Below, piece after piece: positions 43,033-52,222 of a DNA stretch of 64,000 nt (position 1 is the stretch's first letter; every line of letters starts with the position of its first letter). Both the position numbers and the translations under genes were made by a program. The notes below the pieces were generated by a model, which did not search any database, had not been told where the DNA came from, and worked only from the letters and a program-made list of their open reading frames with translations. The DNA is taken from contig JAJEGS010000036.1 of the NCBI GenBank assembly GCA_022819745.1, positions 62,001 to 126,000 of the forward strand. Reading direction: 5' to 3'. The DNA comes from Candidatus Latescibacterota bacterium. GTDB taxonomy: Bacteria > Latescibacterota > UBA2968 > UBA8231.

Positions 43033-43109
43033 TGGCGGGGACGACGAGACTCGAACTCGCGACCTTCGGCGTGACAGGCCGACGTTCTAACCAACTGAAC
43101 TACGCCCCC
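43033..43109 (-). tRNA. tRNA-Asp (GTC)
   Basis: A 77-base cloverleaf read on the minus strand: acceptor GGGGGCG / CGTCCCC (one G-T pair), D arm GTTCAGTTGGTTAGAAC, anticodon stem TCGGC/GCCGA with loop CTGTCAC giving anticodon GTC at 43075-43073, T arm GCGAGTTCGAGTCTCGT, discriminator G and an encoded CCA end (43035-43033). Confidence 0.97.
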
Positions 43110-43146
43110 GTTTACTCAAAGAAGGTAAAAGCCAGATCAAAGGCTG

Positions 43147-43680
43147 TCAATGGACGACCGAGGCTTTGGCCTGCGCAGCGCTCTCTTTTCTCAACCGCTT
43201 GAGCGCACCGCGCATGAGCTGGCGCTTGAGCGGGCTGAGGTGGTCGATGAAGAGCTTGCCGTCGAGGTGGTCGATTTCGTGCTGGAGGGCGCGGGCGTAA
43301 AAGCCTTCGCCCTCAGTTTTGAAAGGCTGACCATTCAAGCCAATGGCCTCGACCTCGACCCAAGCATAGCGCTTGACATCGCCGTACAAGTCGGGAAAGC
43401 TCAGACAACCCTCCTCGCCGATTTGCTCGCCTTCGTGGCCTGTGATCTTGGGATTGATTAAGGCCATGGGTTGGCAGTCCGGCTGATGGACAGTCACATC
43501 GACGACGCAGACCCGCTTGAGGACGCCAATCTGCGGGGCGGCAAGCCCGACCCCCTCCGCGGCGCGCATGGAATCGAAGAGGTCGGCGACAAGGGTGCGA
43601 ATGGCGTCATCTACTTCTGCAACTCGCGCACACTTCTGGCGGAGACACTGCGCTCCGAACAGCGCGATTTCGCGTTTCAT
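43147..43680 (-). CDS. def: Peptide deformylase, 177 aa
   Basis: All three metalloprotease motifs are present: GVGLAAPQIG, EGCLSFP (metal-binding Cys) and QHEIDHLDG (two His and the catalytic Glu). It removes the formyl group from nascent N-terminal Met in the cytoplasm. It overlaps the LarE gene by 4 bases (ATGA), so the two are coupled. Type I PDF by motif; the C-terminal tail is Lys/Arg-rich. Confidence 0.95.
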   Translation of the reverse strand: MKREIALFGAQCLRQKCARVAEVDDAIRTLVADLFDSMRAAEGVGLAAPQIGVLKRVCVVDVTVHQPDCQPMALINPKITGHEGEQIGEEGCLSFPDLYGDVKRYAWVEVEAIGLNGQPFKTEGEGFYARALQHEIDHLDGKLFIDHLSPLKRQLMRGALKRLRKESAAQAKASVVH

Positions 43681-44726
43681 GTGTCCAAGGGGTCTAATTC
43701 GAGGGCAATATAGTGCAGGCCCAAATCGGCGAGTGCAGCCACTAGGGCCGAGCGCAACGGGGCCTCAGCGAGGCGGGCGATGGCTGCTGTGGGCAAGCGC
43801 AGGATGAGCATCTGGTCGCGCTGTTCGTACGCAGCCGGCAGCAGCGAATGCGCTGCGAGTAGCGGATTGACCCGCGCAAAGAGCGGCTCGTCGGATTCGG
43901 AGTCGGCGATGGAGAGCAGCACCTCGTTCATGCTGCCGGAGCGAAAGCCGCACAGATCAACGGTAGTTTGCAGATAGCCAATTTCCCGCAAGTGCTCCAT
44001 CAAAGATCGACGCGCATCCGAATCGCCCAGCAGGCGCGTCAAGCCCTCAGCGGGCAACTCAATGCGCGACAGCGTCTCGTGGTGGCGGGCGCGAACCTGA
44101 TCGAAGCCACAAACCTCGCGTAGATAGCGTTCCGCATGGTCAATTTGGCGCAGGCCCTCGGCGGTAACGGGCGTGCCGTAGGGGAAGCGCGACGAGAGGC
44201 AAGCCATGGCCGGGCGGTCCCACACCGTCAGCCCCCAGCGCTTGGCTAGGGCGCGCACGTCGTCCTTGGTCAGGCCCGCTTCGGCTAAGGGCGCGTGTAC
44301 GCCGCGCTCGCGAGCAGCCGCAGCCCCGGGGCGAAAATCGCCGATATCGTCGGCGTTTTGGCCGTAGAGGATGTAATGGACGTTGAGGGTGCGCGCGAGC
44401 TGCTCCATGTGGGTGAACAGCTCTTGCTTGCAGTAGTAACAGCGGTTGGGCGCGTTTTTGGCGTAGTCGGGATTGTCCAGCTCGCGAGTCTTGACCACCT
44501 CGTGGCGGATGCCGAACTCGCGGGTGATCTCGGCGGCCTTCTCCAACTCGCCGGTGGCGTAGCTCTCAGAGTCCGCAGTAACGCAGATGGCACCCTCGCC
44601 CAAAACCCGCTGGGCTGCTACCGCCAGCGTGGCGCTATCGACCCCGCCCGAATAGCCGACCAGCACCTGTCCCATCGGGCGCAGAATGCTTTCGAGGTGC
44701 GCTAGTTTTTCGTCTAGGGAAATCAT
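43677..44726 (-). CDS. larE: LarE-like ATP-dependent sacrificial sulfur transferase, 349 aa
   Basis: PP-loop ATPase with VGYSGGVDSATLAVAA, then ICVTADSESY, NRCYYCKQELF, YGQNADDIGDFRPG and ACLSSRFPYGTPV. The last is the LarE block whose Cys donates sulfur in Lactiplantibacillus LarE. LarE thiolates pyridinium dicarboxylate mononucleotide on the way to the nickel-pincer cofactor. LarB and LarC are not in this window, and there is no LarA, so the cofactor pathway must be completed elsewhere or the protein has another role. Middle gene of a leftward run: ATP-grasp-like protein, LarE, deformylase. Confidence 0.87.
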   Translation of the reverse strand: MISLDEKLAHLESILRPMGQVLVGYSGGVDSATLAVAAQRVLGEGAICVTADSESYATGELEKAAEITREFGIRHEVVKTRELDNPDYAKNAPNRCYYCKQELFTHMEQLARTLNVHYILYGQNADDIGDFRPGAAAARERGVHAPLAEAGLTKDDVRALAKRWGLTVWDRPAMACLSSRFPYGTPVTAEGLRQIDHAERYLREVCGFDQVRARHHETLSRIELPAEGLTRLLGDSDARRSLMEHLREIGYLQTTVDLCGFRSGSMNEVLLSIADSESDEPLFARVNPLLAAHSLLPAAYEQRDQMLILRLPTAAIARLAEAPLRSALVAALADLGLHYIALELDPLDT

Positions 44727-44731
44727 GACGG

Positions 44732-46180
44732 TCAGAAAGGGGACTTTTCCGCGGACGCGGCGCAGGGCATGATCGCAGCGTCAACCATGCCATGCAAAAT
44801 CTTCTTGTCGGCTGGGAACACTAGGGCTTGGATGCCGCACAGGCGCGGCGCATCGCCGATGACGTAGTAATAAGGACGCAGCATCACCCGGCCCCGCATG
44901 GGCACGACCTCGTCGCGGTGGAAGTCGTAGTAGCGCACGGTGCGGCGGGCGGCCTTGTGGAACTCCTGCAAGATATAGGGCTGGTGATCGAAGCGGTCGA
45001 GGGCTTCTTGCACGCGCTCGGCCCATTCGGCTTCGGACAAATCGTGACCGATAGACACGCCCTTGCTCTCATACGCTATGTTGGAAAAACCCGAGGGCTT
45101 GAGCACCAGTTCGCGCTGCTTCTTGGTTAGGTGCTTCAACTGCTGCCAGTCGCTGACGGGCTGGCCGCCAATATCGAGGCCGGGAATGATGGCGTGCGGC
45201 GGCAGCGGCCGCGCATCGACAATCCACGAGCGCGGGATCAGGCTGTCTAAGGCGGCAAAAGGCTCCTTGCCCAAGGTGCGACGCCAATAGGATTTGAGCG
45301 CGGGGTGGTGATAAAACGCCAACCAGAGCTTTTCTTCGAGATATGCCTTCGGCGGCGGGGTCAGGCACAGGGCGTTTTTCTTGGTGAAATAGGTAAAAAG
45401 CTCGGCCTTGGGAATGTTTTTGAGGTCGAACAGCTCGAAGAAGCGATAGGCCGCGTCAATGCGCCAAGGGGTTTGCTCGTCAGCGCCTTGAAGGAAGAGG
45501 CCATTTTCGTCAAAGCGGGCCTCGCGCGGATGGGCACTGCGGGCCGGTTTGCCAGCCGCTCGCAAGCGCTCGACCAGCCATTCCATTTCTCGGCGATAGG
45601 CCTCGGACTCGTCCGAGACGAAGAGGGCGAAATGCGGCTCATCCACCTTGGCGGCAGCGGCAATAGCTTCGTAGAATGAGTCGATCAGGCCGCGGGCACC
45701 GCCGATGATGTCGTACCCGAGATCCGCATAGACCTCCGAGACTTGGGCGGTGAAGCCCATGCCGCCGGGGATGGCGTCTAGCTCGACTAGCTTGAAGCCG
45801 TCCTCGGTGAGCAAAAGATCCGGGCGGATGACCAAGGGCAACTGGGACTTGATGCGATTCCAGAGGCCCATTTCGCGCACAGAACTGGGTTTGCCCAAGT
45901 CCAAGTATTCGTGGATCCAAGGCGGCTCAATGCCTTTGACGCTCTGGTGGTAGAGCTGATTGGAGGCCTTGTAAAACTGATGGAGGACGCCGCCGAGTTG
46001 GTCTAGGTAGCGGTGTTGCGCTGGCGAGAGCCAGAACGGCTCTGGGGCAATGCGCCACGGCAGATTGCTGTCCGGGTGTAAATGGGTGCGGTCGCCTTCA
46101 AAAAGGCCACCGGCGGGACAATGGGCATTGATGTGGAGGCAGAGCGCTTTGAGGTCGGGTGCAGTACTGGGCAGGGACAT
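44732..46180 (-). CDS. Putative ATP-grasp-fold enzyme, 482 aa
   Basis: I do not recognise a named family. Two segments suggest an ATP-grasp ligase: LLLTEDGFKLVELDAIPGG, which resembles the metal/ATP-binding strand-loop, and QRELVLKPSGFSNIAYES, which has the lysine-glycine lead-in, with QPYILQEFH and the downstream arginine-rich VRYYDFH. The arrangement recalls glutathionylspermidine-synthase-like or permuted ATP-grasp proteins, but the match is weak. No signal peptide; cytoplasmic. It is 5 bases upstream of the LarE gene and should be in the same operon, which hints at a shared but unknown small-molecule ligation. Confidence 0.55.
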   Translation of the reverse strand: MSLPSTAPDLKALCLHINAHCPAGGLFEGDRTHLHPDSNLPWRIAPEPFWLSPAQHRYLDQLGGVLHQFYKASNQLYHQSVKGIEPPWIHEYLDLGKPSSVREMGLWNRIKSQLPLVIRPDLLLTEDGFKLVELDAIPGGMGFTAQVSEVYADLGYDIIGGARGLIDSFYEAIAAAAKVDEPHFALFVSDESEAYRREMEWLVERLRAAGKPARSAHPREARFDENGLFLQGADEQTPWRIDAAYRFFELFDLKNIPKAELFTYFTKKNALCLTPPPKAYLEEKLWLAFYHHPALKSYWRRTLGKEPFAALDSLIPRSWIVDARPLPPHAIIPGLDIGGQPVSDWQQLKHLTKKQRELVLKPSGFSNIAYESKGVSIGHDLSEAEWAERVQEALDRFDHQPYILQEFHKAARRTVRYYDFHRDEVVPMRGRVMLRPYYYVIGDAPRLCGIQALVFPADKKILHGMVDAAIMPCAASAEKSPF

Positions 46181-46311
46181 CGAATAGGCTCGCTAAGATG
46201 TATGCCCATTAATTTAGGATGAATGGTACGCTAGGTCAACGACGGGCCTGTTGGCCTTTGGCAAGAACAAGCCGACACCGCATATTTGCTCAGGTGACGA
46301 AGGAGCGCGAT

Positions 46312-47142
46312 ATGGAGCTGATAGGCAGGCGTTGCCTAGTGACCGGCGGCGGGCGCGGCATTGGCCGGGCTATTGCCTTGGCCTTGGCGCGAGAAGGGGC
46401 ACACGTGGCGATTTTGGCCCGCACCGGACCAGAGCTAGACGAGACAGCCGCGCTTTTGGCAGACCAAGGCCAAACAGCGTTGAAACTACGGGCGAATGTG
46501 GGGCGGCGCGAGGAAGTAGATGCGGCCATTGAGCATGTGCTCTCAGCTTGGGGCAGGGTCGATGTGCTGGTCAACAACGCGGGAATTCAGGGGCCTATAG
46601 GGCGGGTGGAAGAGGTCGATCCAGACGCTTGGATGCAGGTGGTACAGGTCAACCTCGGCGGCTGTTTCTACTGCACTCGCAAGGTCTTACCGGCCATGAT
46701 CGCCCAGCACTACGGCAAGATCATCAACCTCTCAGGCGGCGGCGCGGTGGGGCCGCGGCCCTTCTTTAGCGCGTATAGCGCCTCCAAGGCCGCAGTCGTG
46801 CGCTTTAGCGAGAACTTGGCTGGAGAAGTGGCTGAGCACGGCATTGACGTCAACGCCATTGCCCCCGGAGCGGTCAACACGCGGATGCTAGACCAACGTC
46901 TAGCGGCCGGCGCGGCCGTAAGCGCAGAGGAACGCGAGCAGGACCAGCGCCTGCTGTGCGAGGGAGACGCTACGGGCGAGCGAGCGGCCGCGCTAGCCGT
47001 CTATCTGGCCTCGGCGCGCTCAGATGGGCTGACGGGACGGCTGCTATCCGCAGTTTGGGATCCATGGGAAACCTTCGATGTCGAGGCGATTATGGCCACC
47101 GAGACCTTTGCGGTGCGGCGCGTAACACCGCAGGAGGACTGA
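46312..47142 (+). CDS. Short-chain dehydrogenase/reductase, 276 aa
   Basis: The start at 46312 follows AAGGAGC by 6 bases and gives MELIGRRCLVTGGGRGIGRAI; the frame is open 31 codons further up but without a better signal. Motifs: TGGGRGIG for the cofactor, NNAG (VLVNNAGIQG), catalytic NLSGGG and YSASKAAV, and NAIAPGAVNT. The C-terminal region lacks the usual GQ.I.VDGG close and instead has LTGRLLSAVWDPWETF, seen in some sugar- and polyol-linked SDRs. The next gene starts one base after its stop, so the two enzymes likely act on one substrate. Confidence 0.9.
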   Translation: MELIGRRCLVTGGGRGIGRAIALALAREGAHVAILARTGPELDETAALLADQGQTALKLRANVGRREEVDAAIEHVLSAWGRVDVLVNNAGIQGPIGRVEEVDPDAWMQVVQVNLGGCFYCTRKVLPAMIAQHYGKIINLSGGGAVGPRPFFSAYSASKAAVVRFSENLAGEVAEHGIDVNAIAPGAVNTRMLDQRLAAGAAVSAEEREQDQRLLCEGDATGERAAALAVYLASARSDGLTGRLLSAVWDPWETFDVEAIMATETFAVRRVTPQED

Positions 47143-48162
47143 GTGTACAAAGTGGGGATCGTCGGAGCGGGCCGCATGGGGCAGCGGCGGGCGGCCACAG
47201 CCCATGCCCACCCCGAGTCCGCAGTAACCCTAATCTACGACGAGCACGCACCCGCCGCAGCCGAATTGGCCGCCGAATGCGGAGCCGCGGTGGCGGCTTC
47301 GCGGGAGGAGCTAATCGCGGCCGATCTCGACATCGCGGTGGTCGCGACGACGCACGACGCCTTGGCCCCCATCAGCACCGCCGCCCTCTTGGCCGACAAA
47401 CACGTCTTGTGCGAAAAGCCGCTGGGGCGCAACCCCCAGGAAGCCCGGCAGGCCGTCGCCGCGGCCGAGCAAAGCGGGCGCGTGCTCAAGGTCGGCTACA
47501 ACCACCGCTATCACCCCGCTGTCCAAAAGCTGCACGAGGTCTGCACGGCGGGCGAGATCGGCCCACTGCTGAGCATCCGGGCGCGCTATGGCCACGGCGG
47601 GCGGCCCGGTTACGAGCGCGAGTGGCGGACAAATCCCAAGAAGGCGGGCGGCGGCGAGCTTTTAGACCAAGGGGCGCATCTAATCGACTTGGCCAAGTGG
47701 CTCTTGGGGGACTTTGCCGAAGTCACAGGCTATGTTGAGGCCCATTTCTGGGACTCGCCCGTGGAAGACAACGCCTACGGTCTCTTTCGCACGGCCACCG
47801 GGCAGATCGCCTCGCTGCACGCGAGTTGGACCCAGTGGAAAAACCTCTTCAGCTTTGAGGTTTTCGGGCGCGATGGTTATGTCTGCGCCGAGGGCTTAGG
47901 GGGAGCTTATGGGCCGGAACGCGCCGTAGTAGGGCGGCGCAATCCCCAAGGCGGCGTACCGGACAGCGAGTATTTTGACTACCCGGACGAGGATCGCTCG
48001 TGGGAACTGGAGTGGGCCGATTTTTTGCGCGGCCTAGCTGGCGCGGGCACCCCTTATTCGCTTGGACGGGAGGCTTTGGAGACTATCGAGTGGATTTACC
48101 GCTTCTACCGGGCTGCTGCCGAAAAGCGCTCTGTGCGGCGGGAAGAATCTCTAAACATGTAG
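47143..48162 (+). CDS. Gfo/Idh/MocA-family oxidoreductase, 339 aa
   Basis: GTG start directly after the upstream stop. Rossmann motif VGIVGAGRMGQRRAATA, the EKP motif LCEKPLGRNPQEA, and LLDQGAHLIDLAKWLLG of the C-terminal alpha/beta domain. The family oxidises sugars, inositols and related polyols with NAD(P). With the SDR upstream it forms a two-gene dehydrogenase unit. Substrate unknown. An AT-rich region with weak terminator-like features follows. Confidence 0.92.
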   Translation: MYKVGIVGAGRMGQRRAATAHAHPESAVTLIYDEHAPAAAELAAECGAAVAASREELIAADLDIAVVATTHDALAPISTAALLADKHVLCEKPLGRNPQEARQAVAAAEQSGRVLKVGYNHRYHPAVQKLHEVCTAGEIGPLLSIRARYGHGGRPGYEREWRTNPKKAGGGELLDQGAHLIDLAKWLLGDFAEVTGYVEAHFWDSPVEDNAYGLFRTATGQIASLHASWTQWKNLFSFEVFGRDGYVCAEGLGGAYGPERAVVGRRNPQGGVPDSEYFDYPDEDRSWELEWADFLRGLAGAGTPYSLGREALETIEWIYRFYRAAAEKRSVRREESLNM

Positions 48163-48399
48163 AAAAAAACGAGTTACGAATAGTATAGCCGCCGCGCCAT
48201 TAGGTACTGCGGTTATTTTTTTCTCGCGCGCGTTATTTTTTTGAAAATTTTGCGCGAAAATTTCTTACCATTATAGGTAGCTAGACGGTAAACACTACTC
48301 TTTTGTCGATAGAAAGGAAGGAACGCTTTTAGACGAAGTTAAGCACCTCGATTCTTTATTTGTCGTATATCATATACCCTTAACCCCGCAGGAAGTGCT
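48163..48399. other. AT-rich intergenic region with short repeats
   Basis: 237 bases without a gene. GTTATTTTTTT occurs twice, 20 bases apart (48212 and 48232), with CGCGCGCG between. A dyad AAATTTT-GCGCG-AAAATTT lies at 48245-48263, and TTGAAA at 48241 is a possible -35, though no good -10 follows at the right distance. It probably carries the end of the upstream operon and the promoter of the small gene at 48400. Confidence 0.4.
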
Positions 48400-48651
48400 A
48401 TGAGAACAGATCAGGATATTGCCCAAGTGGAACGCATTGCGATGGCTTATCGACGCCTTGCTAACGCTATGATTCTCAGTACTTTACGCGAAATATCCAA
48501 GATGGATGAGGTCGTGGTAGCCCCAGATGGCACCCCGGAGATGGCCTTTGTCGAAAGCTCTAGGATTGATCCTTGGTGCGAGCTGGCTGGCCTCGAACCC
48601 GAAGTCGTGCGCAAGGCCGCTAAACGGCTGATAGAGGAACGACCCTTTTAG
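48400..48651 (+). CDS. Small hypothetical protein, 83 aa
   Basis: AGGAAG precedes the ATG by ~6 bases and a strong terminator follows within 20 bases of the stop, so this is a genuine single-gene unit. The product is helical and charged: IAMAYRRLANAMILSTLREI in the first half and WCELAGLEPEVVRKAAKRL at the end. The latter faintly resembles small phage- or plasmid-borne proteins; I cannot assign a family. No signal peptide or membrane helix. Its base composition is lower in GC than its neighbours, and with the AT-rich leader this could indicate transfer. Confidence 0.6.
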   Translation: MRTDQDIAQVERIAMAYRRLANAMILSTLREISKMDEVVVAPDGTPEMAFVESSRIDPWCELAGLEPEVVRKAAKRLIEERPF

Positions 48652-48669
48652 CACCGCACCGCACAAACC

Positions 48670-48712
48670 AACAAAAAAGCTCCGGGATGAACACTCCCGG
48701 AGCTTTTTTGTT
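48670..48712. terminator. Bidirectional intrinsic terminator
   Basis: A perfect 18-bp stem centred on GCTCCGGGA / TCCCGGAGC, with A-run before and T-run after, and a 7-base loop. Serves the small gene on the plus strand and the LysM amidase (stop at 48714) on the minus strand. Confidence 0.95.
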
Positions 48713-48713
48713 T

Positions 48714-50723
48714 TTAGTAGCCAGCGCGGAGTGTGGAACTCGCGGCGTGGTCGAGGAGGCCGCGCACCACTTTTTCGGCATCGCGGTGGCGCAGATCCTC
48801 AAAGCGCAAGGCCCAGACGTGGTCCCGGTACGCCATGTTGCGCAGTTCGATGAGGACCTTGACGTCAGCGGGGTTGTTGCGCAAGACCCCTAGACCTTGC
48901 CCACGGATGCGGGCACCAGCCCCTAATGCCGGGAGCAGGGAGCGGGCGAACTGGCGCGAGACGCGATCTACGCGGCCGCTCCTGCTGCTTTTGTAGTATA
49001 GAACCAGCGGTGCTTCTGGGTCCTTGGGGGCAACATCGGCGTGGAAGGAAAGAAAGATGCGCCGGCCCCGTGGCGCTTTGGCCAAGGCTTGACGGGCAAT
49101 GCGCACGCGAGTCTCGAGATTGCTACCGCGCGGCCAAGCGCTGAGCTTGTTGGTCTGATTGTAAGCGGCCCAGTTGTACACTTCGTTCTTTTCGTTGACA
49201 AAGGTCTGGGTCGGCGGCTCGCTTTGGCGGATTAGGTGGTTGGGGCTGAGTAGGGTCATGGTTACTTGGGCCCCGTGCAAGCGAGTCAAAACATAGACCC
49301 GCAGTGCGATGTCGAAGACGTACTCGTCCTCTACTACGTAGAGCCTATTGCCGTTGCCGTCGCGAGTAGAAACTATTGCGCCCGGGTCCAGCCCGCCGTG
49401 GCCCGGGTCGAGGACGATGTGCCAGCCTTCTAACCGGGAGCTCAAGCGCCCCATGCTCCCGACCTTGCGCTCGAATTCTCGCCACAGACGCGCTGCTTGG
49501 CGATACGTACGGCGCGGCGAGCTTGGATGGTCTTCGTAATATTTCTTGCTCGGCTGGCGCTTATTGCGGGGTCGAGAGAAGTAGTACGGGCCATTGTCGG
49601 ATGCAATTTTCGGCGTGTCAGAGCGCCGGATCTGCAGGTCGTCCCAATTGATCTCAGACAATTCTACCCAGCGCATTGGCCGCACCTTGAGCCGGTCCCC
49701 CGGATGGATGACGGCATTTCTCTTCAAGTTATTGAGGCGGGTGATTTCAGCTACGCTCATCTGGTGCAGGCGGGCGATCTGCGCGAGGTAATCGCCCCGC
49801 TTCACCACGTATGTGGCCAGTCGTGGACCGCTTGCAGGCGCGGCACTCGGTTCGAGCTTCCGGTCGGAGTAGAGCTTGAGCTCCTGGCCGGGGTAGATGC
49901 GGTTTGACCGGAGGCCGTTGAGTATCTTGAGGCGATAGACGCTGATGCCGTACGCGCGGGCGATTTCCCACAGCGCGTCCCCGCGCTCCACGATGTGTAC
50001 CGTGCTCGCCGCATCTTTGAGGCGGAGCTTCTGGCCGATGAGAATCCGATCGCCAACAAGGGCGTTGAGGCTCTGCAATTGGCTGACCGAGACTCGGTAG
50101 CGCCGGGCGATCTCAGTCAGGGTTTCACCCTCTTTCACCACGTGGACGGCTTCCTCTAACCGCGAAGCGCGCAGGCGGAGCTTTTGCCCGGGCCGAATGA
50201 GGTCGCTTTTGAGCTTGTTGATCTGGCGCAAAAAACCCAAGCCCACGTCAAATCGCAGGGCTATTTTCGAGAGCGTGTCGCCCCGGCGAACCGTGTATTC
50301 GTGCGGTTCTTCGTCTTGGTCGTTGGCCGCAGCCCTCCGCGCAGGCGCGGATGTCTTCTGCAAATAGAGCTTCTGCCCGACGTGGATGACGTTTCCAGCG
50401 AGGCGGTTGAGCGCCTTGAGCTTATAGACCGGGACGGCAAACTGCCGCGCTATTTTCGACAGGGTGTCGCCGCGCCGGACGCGATACCAATCGCCGCTCC
50501 GCACTGGCAGCCCAACTTTGAGACTCTGACTAGTATATATCCTACTGCTGCGGAGCTTATTCCAGCGCTTGATTTGCTTCTGTGAAACTCGGTAGCGCGC
50601 AGCAATCTCAGACAGAGTATCCCCTCGTTTGACCACGTGGACGATAGGACTCCTGCGCTCGGCGGCGTCCAGTGCAAAAGCACACAAGAACAGCGCCACC
50701 AGGATATAGACCGGGCGCGACAT
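48714..50723 (-). CDS. N-acetylmuramoyl-L-alanine amidase with six LysM domains, 669 aa
   Basis: Signal peptide (MSRPVYILVALFLCAFALDA). Six LysM repeats at about residues 28-71, 79-122, 142-185, 193-236, 241-284 and 303-347, each with the pattern VxRGDTLSxIA and GQxLxL. A Lys/Arg-rich linker leads to an Amidase_3 domain (434-end): IVLDPGHGGLDPGAI for the first zinc His, VVEDEYVFDIALRVYVL for Glu, and LSFHADV for the second His. It should cut the stem peptide from glycan strands in the periplasm. Six LysM copies are many for an AmiC-type enzyme. Between convergent terminator and selA (divergent). Confidence 0.92.
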   Translation of the reverse strand: MSRPVYILVALFLCAFALDAAERRSPIVHVVKRGDTLSEIAARYRVSQKQIKRWNKLRSSRIYTSQSLKVGLPVRSGDWYRVRRGDTLSKIARQFAVPVYKLKALNRLAGNVIHVGQKLYLQKTSAPARRAAANDQDEEPHEYTVRRGDTLSKIALRFDVGLGFLRQINKLKSDLIRPGQKLRLRASRLEEAVHVVKEGETLTEIARRYRVSVSQLQSLNALVGDRILIGQKLRLKDAASTVHIVERGDALWEIARAYGISVYRLKILNGLRSNRIYPGQELKLYSDRKLEPSAAPASGPRLATYVVKRGDYLAQIARLHQMSVAEITRLNNLKRNAVIHPGDRLKVRPMRWVELSEINWDDLQIRRSDTPKIASDNGPYYFSRPRNKRQPSKKYYEDHPSSPRRTYRQAARLWREFERKVGSMGRLSSRLEGWHIVLDPGHGGLDPGAIVSTRDGNGNRLYVVEDEYVFDIALRVYVLTRLHGAQVTMTLLSPNHLIRQSEPPTQTFVNEKNEVYNWAAYNQTNKLSAWPRGSNLETRVRIARQALAKAPRGRRIFLSFHADVAPKDPEAPLVLYYKSSRSGRVDRVSRQFARSLLPALGAGARIRGQGLGVLRNNPADVKVLIELRNMAYRDHVWALRFEDLRHRDAEKVVRGLLDHAASSTLRAGY

Positions 50724-50839
50724 AGACTAATATTTGGAATTGGACAACAGGGGAAGGGGTCTTGCAAGTATAAGGTTATTAAGGCTATTGCGCAAAGACT
50801 ACTTGCTGACCACAGAGGGGCAACCTATACTTCGCCTCC

Positions 50840-52222
50840 ATGAATGAAGCTAGGCTGCCTTCGGTAGATCAGGTGCTCAATCGGGTCGCCGATCTCTTGC
50901 AAGAGTACGATCGCGCCTATGTCGTCGAGCAGGTGCGCCGCTGTATCGCGGACGTGCGTCGCCAAGTGCGAGCAGGCACTGTAGATGAGGAGCGAACGGC
51001 CTTGGATGTGCGAATCGAGCGAGCCGTACGGTGCTGTATCGAACAAGAGGCCGCGCCTCGGCTGCACCGCGTCGTCAATGCCACCGGCGTGGTGCTGCAC
51101 ACCGGCTTGGGCCGAGCACCGCTGCCCCAGGCGGCCCAAGAGGCCGTCGCGCGGGTAAGCACCGGCTATTGCAACCTCGAATTCGAACTAGAGTCGGGCA
51201 AACGCGGCGAGCGCGTCGCGCACGTCGAGGCCCTTATATGCTCGGCGACCGCTGCGGAAGCTGTCGCCGTGGTCAACAACAACGCCGCCGCCGTGCTCTT
51301 GCTGCTCGACACCTTGGCACGGGGACGGGAAGTGGTGGTCTCGCGGGGGCAACAAGTCGAGATCGGCGGCTCATTCCGCCTGCCCGAAATCATCGCGGCC
51401 AGCGGAGCCAAACTGCGCGAGGTTGGCACGACGAACCGCACGCACTTGCGCGACTACGAGCGCGCTGTTGGCCCGGAAACCGGTGCTATTTTAGTGGTAC
51501 ATCCGAGCAATTACAGGGTGCAGGGCTATACCGCCGAGGTGGATCTAAAGGACTTGGCCGCCCTGAGCCAGCGCGCAGGAGTGCCGCTGGTCCACGACTT
51601 AGGGAGTGGTGCCTTGGTCGATCTGGAGCAGTGGGGGCTACCGCCCGAGCCGGTAGTCTCCGCCAGTCTTAAGGCCGGAGCGGCCGCGGTCAGCTTTAGC
51701 GGCGACAAAGTGCTGGGCGGGCCGCAAGCCGGTATCATCGCCGGCCAGCGCCTATACGTAGAGCAGATGCGCCAAAATCCGCTCATGCGCGCCCTGCGTT
51801 GCGACAAGCTGATCTACGCCGCGCTCGAAGCGGCGTTGTCGCTCTATCGCCTACCGCCGGACAAGCTAACGCAGGCCTTGCCAGCGCTGGCCATGCTGCG
51901 GGCGACGATTGAGACGCTGGAGGAGCGCGCCCAGAGGCTGTTGTCCTTTTTGCCCGAGGAAGTCTGCCGCGCCCTGCGCCTCAAAGTGGTCGAATCGCTA
52001 GCGCAAGCCGGTAGCGGGTCCCTGCCCCTAGCCGAGATCCCCAGCCGGGCCGTAGCCCTCCAGCCAAGCGCAGTCCGGGTCGAGCAGTTGGGTCGCCAAC
52101 TTAGGCGGCAGGGCGTAGTTGGTCGCATCGCCCGCGAGCGGCTCTTGCTCGACATGCGCACCGTGCACGACGACGAGGTAGAATGGATCGCCCAAGCATT
52201 GTTGCACGTTACCGCGCAGTAA
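50840..52222 (+). CDS. selA: L-seryl-tRNA(Sec) selenium transferase, 460 aa
   Basis: PLP enzyme turning Ser-tRNA(Sec) into Sec-tRNA(Sec). Signatures: LHRVVNATGVVLHTGLGRAPL at the N-terminus, VVNNNAAAVLLLLDTLA, PEIIAASGAKLREVGTTNRT, VHPSNYRVQGY, and the Schiff-base Lys in SFSGDKVLGGPQAGII. Full length. SelB usually follows selA, but here a short lipoprotein gene overlaps its end by 40 bases; selB, selD and tRNA-Sec are not in the window. Its presence implies that this organism makes selenoproteins. Confidence 0.95.
   Translation: MNEARLPSVDQVLNRVADLLQEYDRAYVVEQVRRCIADVRRQVRAGTVDEERTALDVRIERAVRCCIEQEAAPRLHRVVNATGVVLHTGLGRAPLPQAAQEAVARVSTGYCNLEFELESGKRGERVAHVEALICSATAAEAVAVVNNNAAAVLLLLDTLARGREVVVSRGQQVEIGGSFRLPEIIAASGAKLREVGTTNRTHLRDYERAVGPETGAILVVHPSNYRVQGYTAEVDLKDLAALSQRAGVPLVHDLGSGALVDLEQWGLPPEPVVSASLKAGAAAVSFSGDKVLGGPQAGIIAGQRLYVEQMRQNPLMRALRCDKLIYAALEAALSLYRLPPDKLTQALPALAMLRATIETLEERAQRLLSFLPEEVCRALRLKVVESLAQAGSGSLPLAEIPSRAVALQPSAVRVEQLGRQLRRQGVVGRIARERLLLDMRTVHDDEVEWIAQALLHVTAQ

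Noticed and set aside
48714..50723. Phage endolysin origin for the LysM amidase
   Set aside because: It has a signal peptide, six N-terminal LysM domains and no phage genes nearby, so a housekeeping cell-wall amidase is more likely.
51031..51672. 213-codon second frame inside selA
   Set aside because: Arg/Gly-rich shadow without motifs; selA in the other frame has a full set of family motifs.
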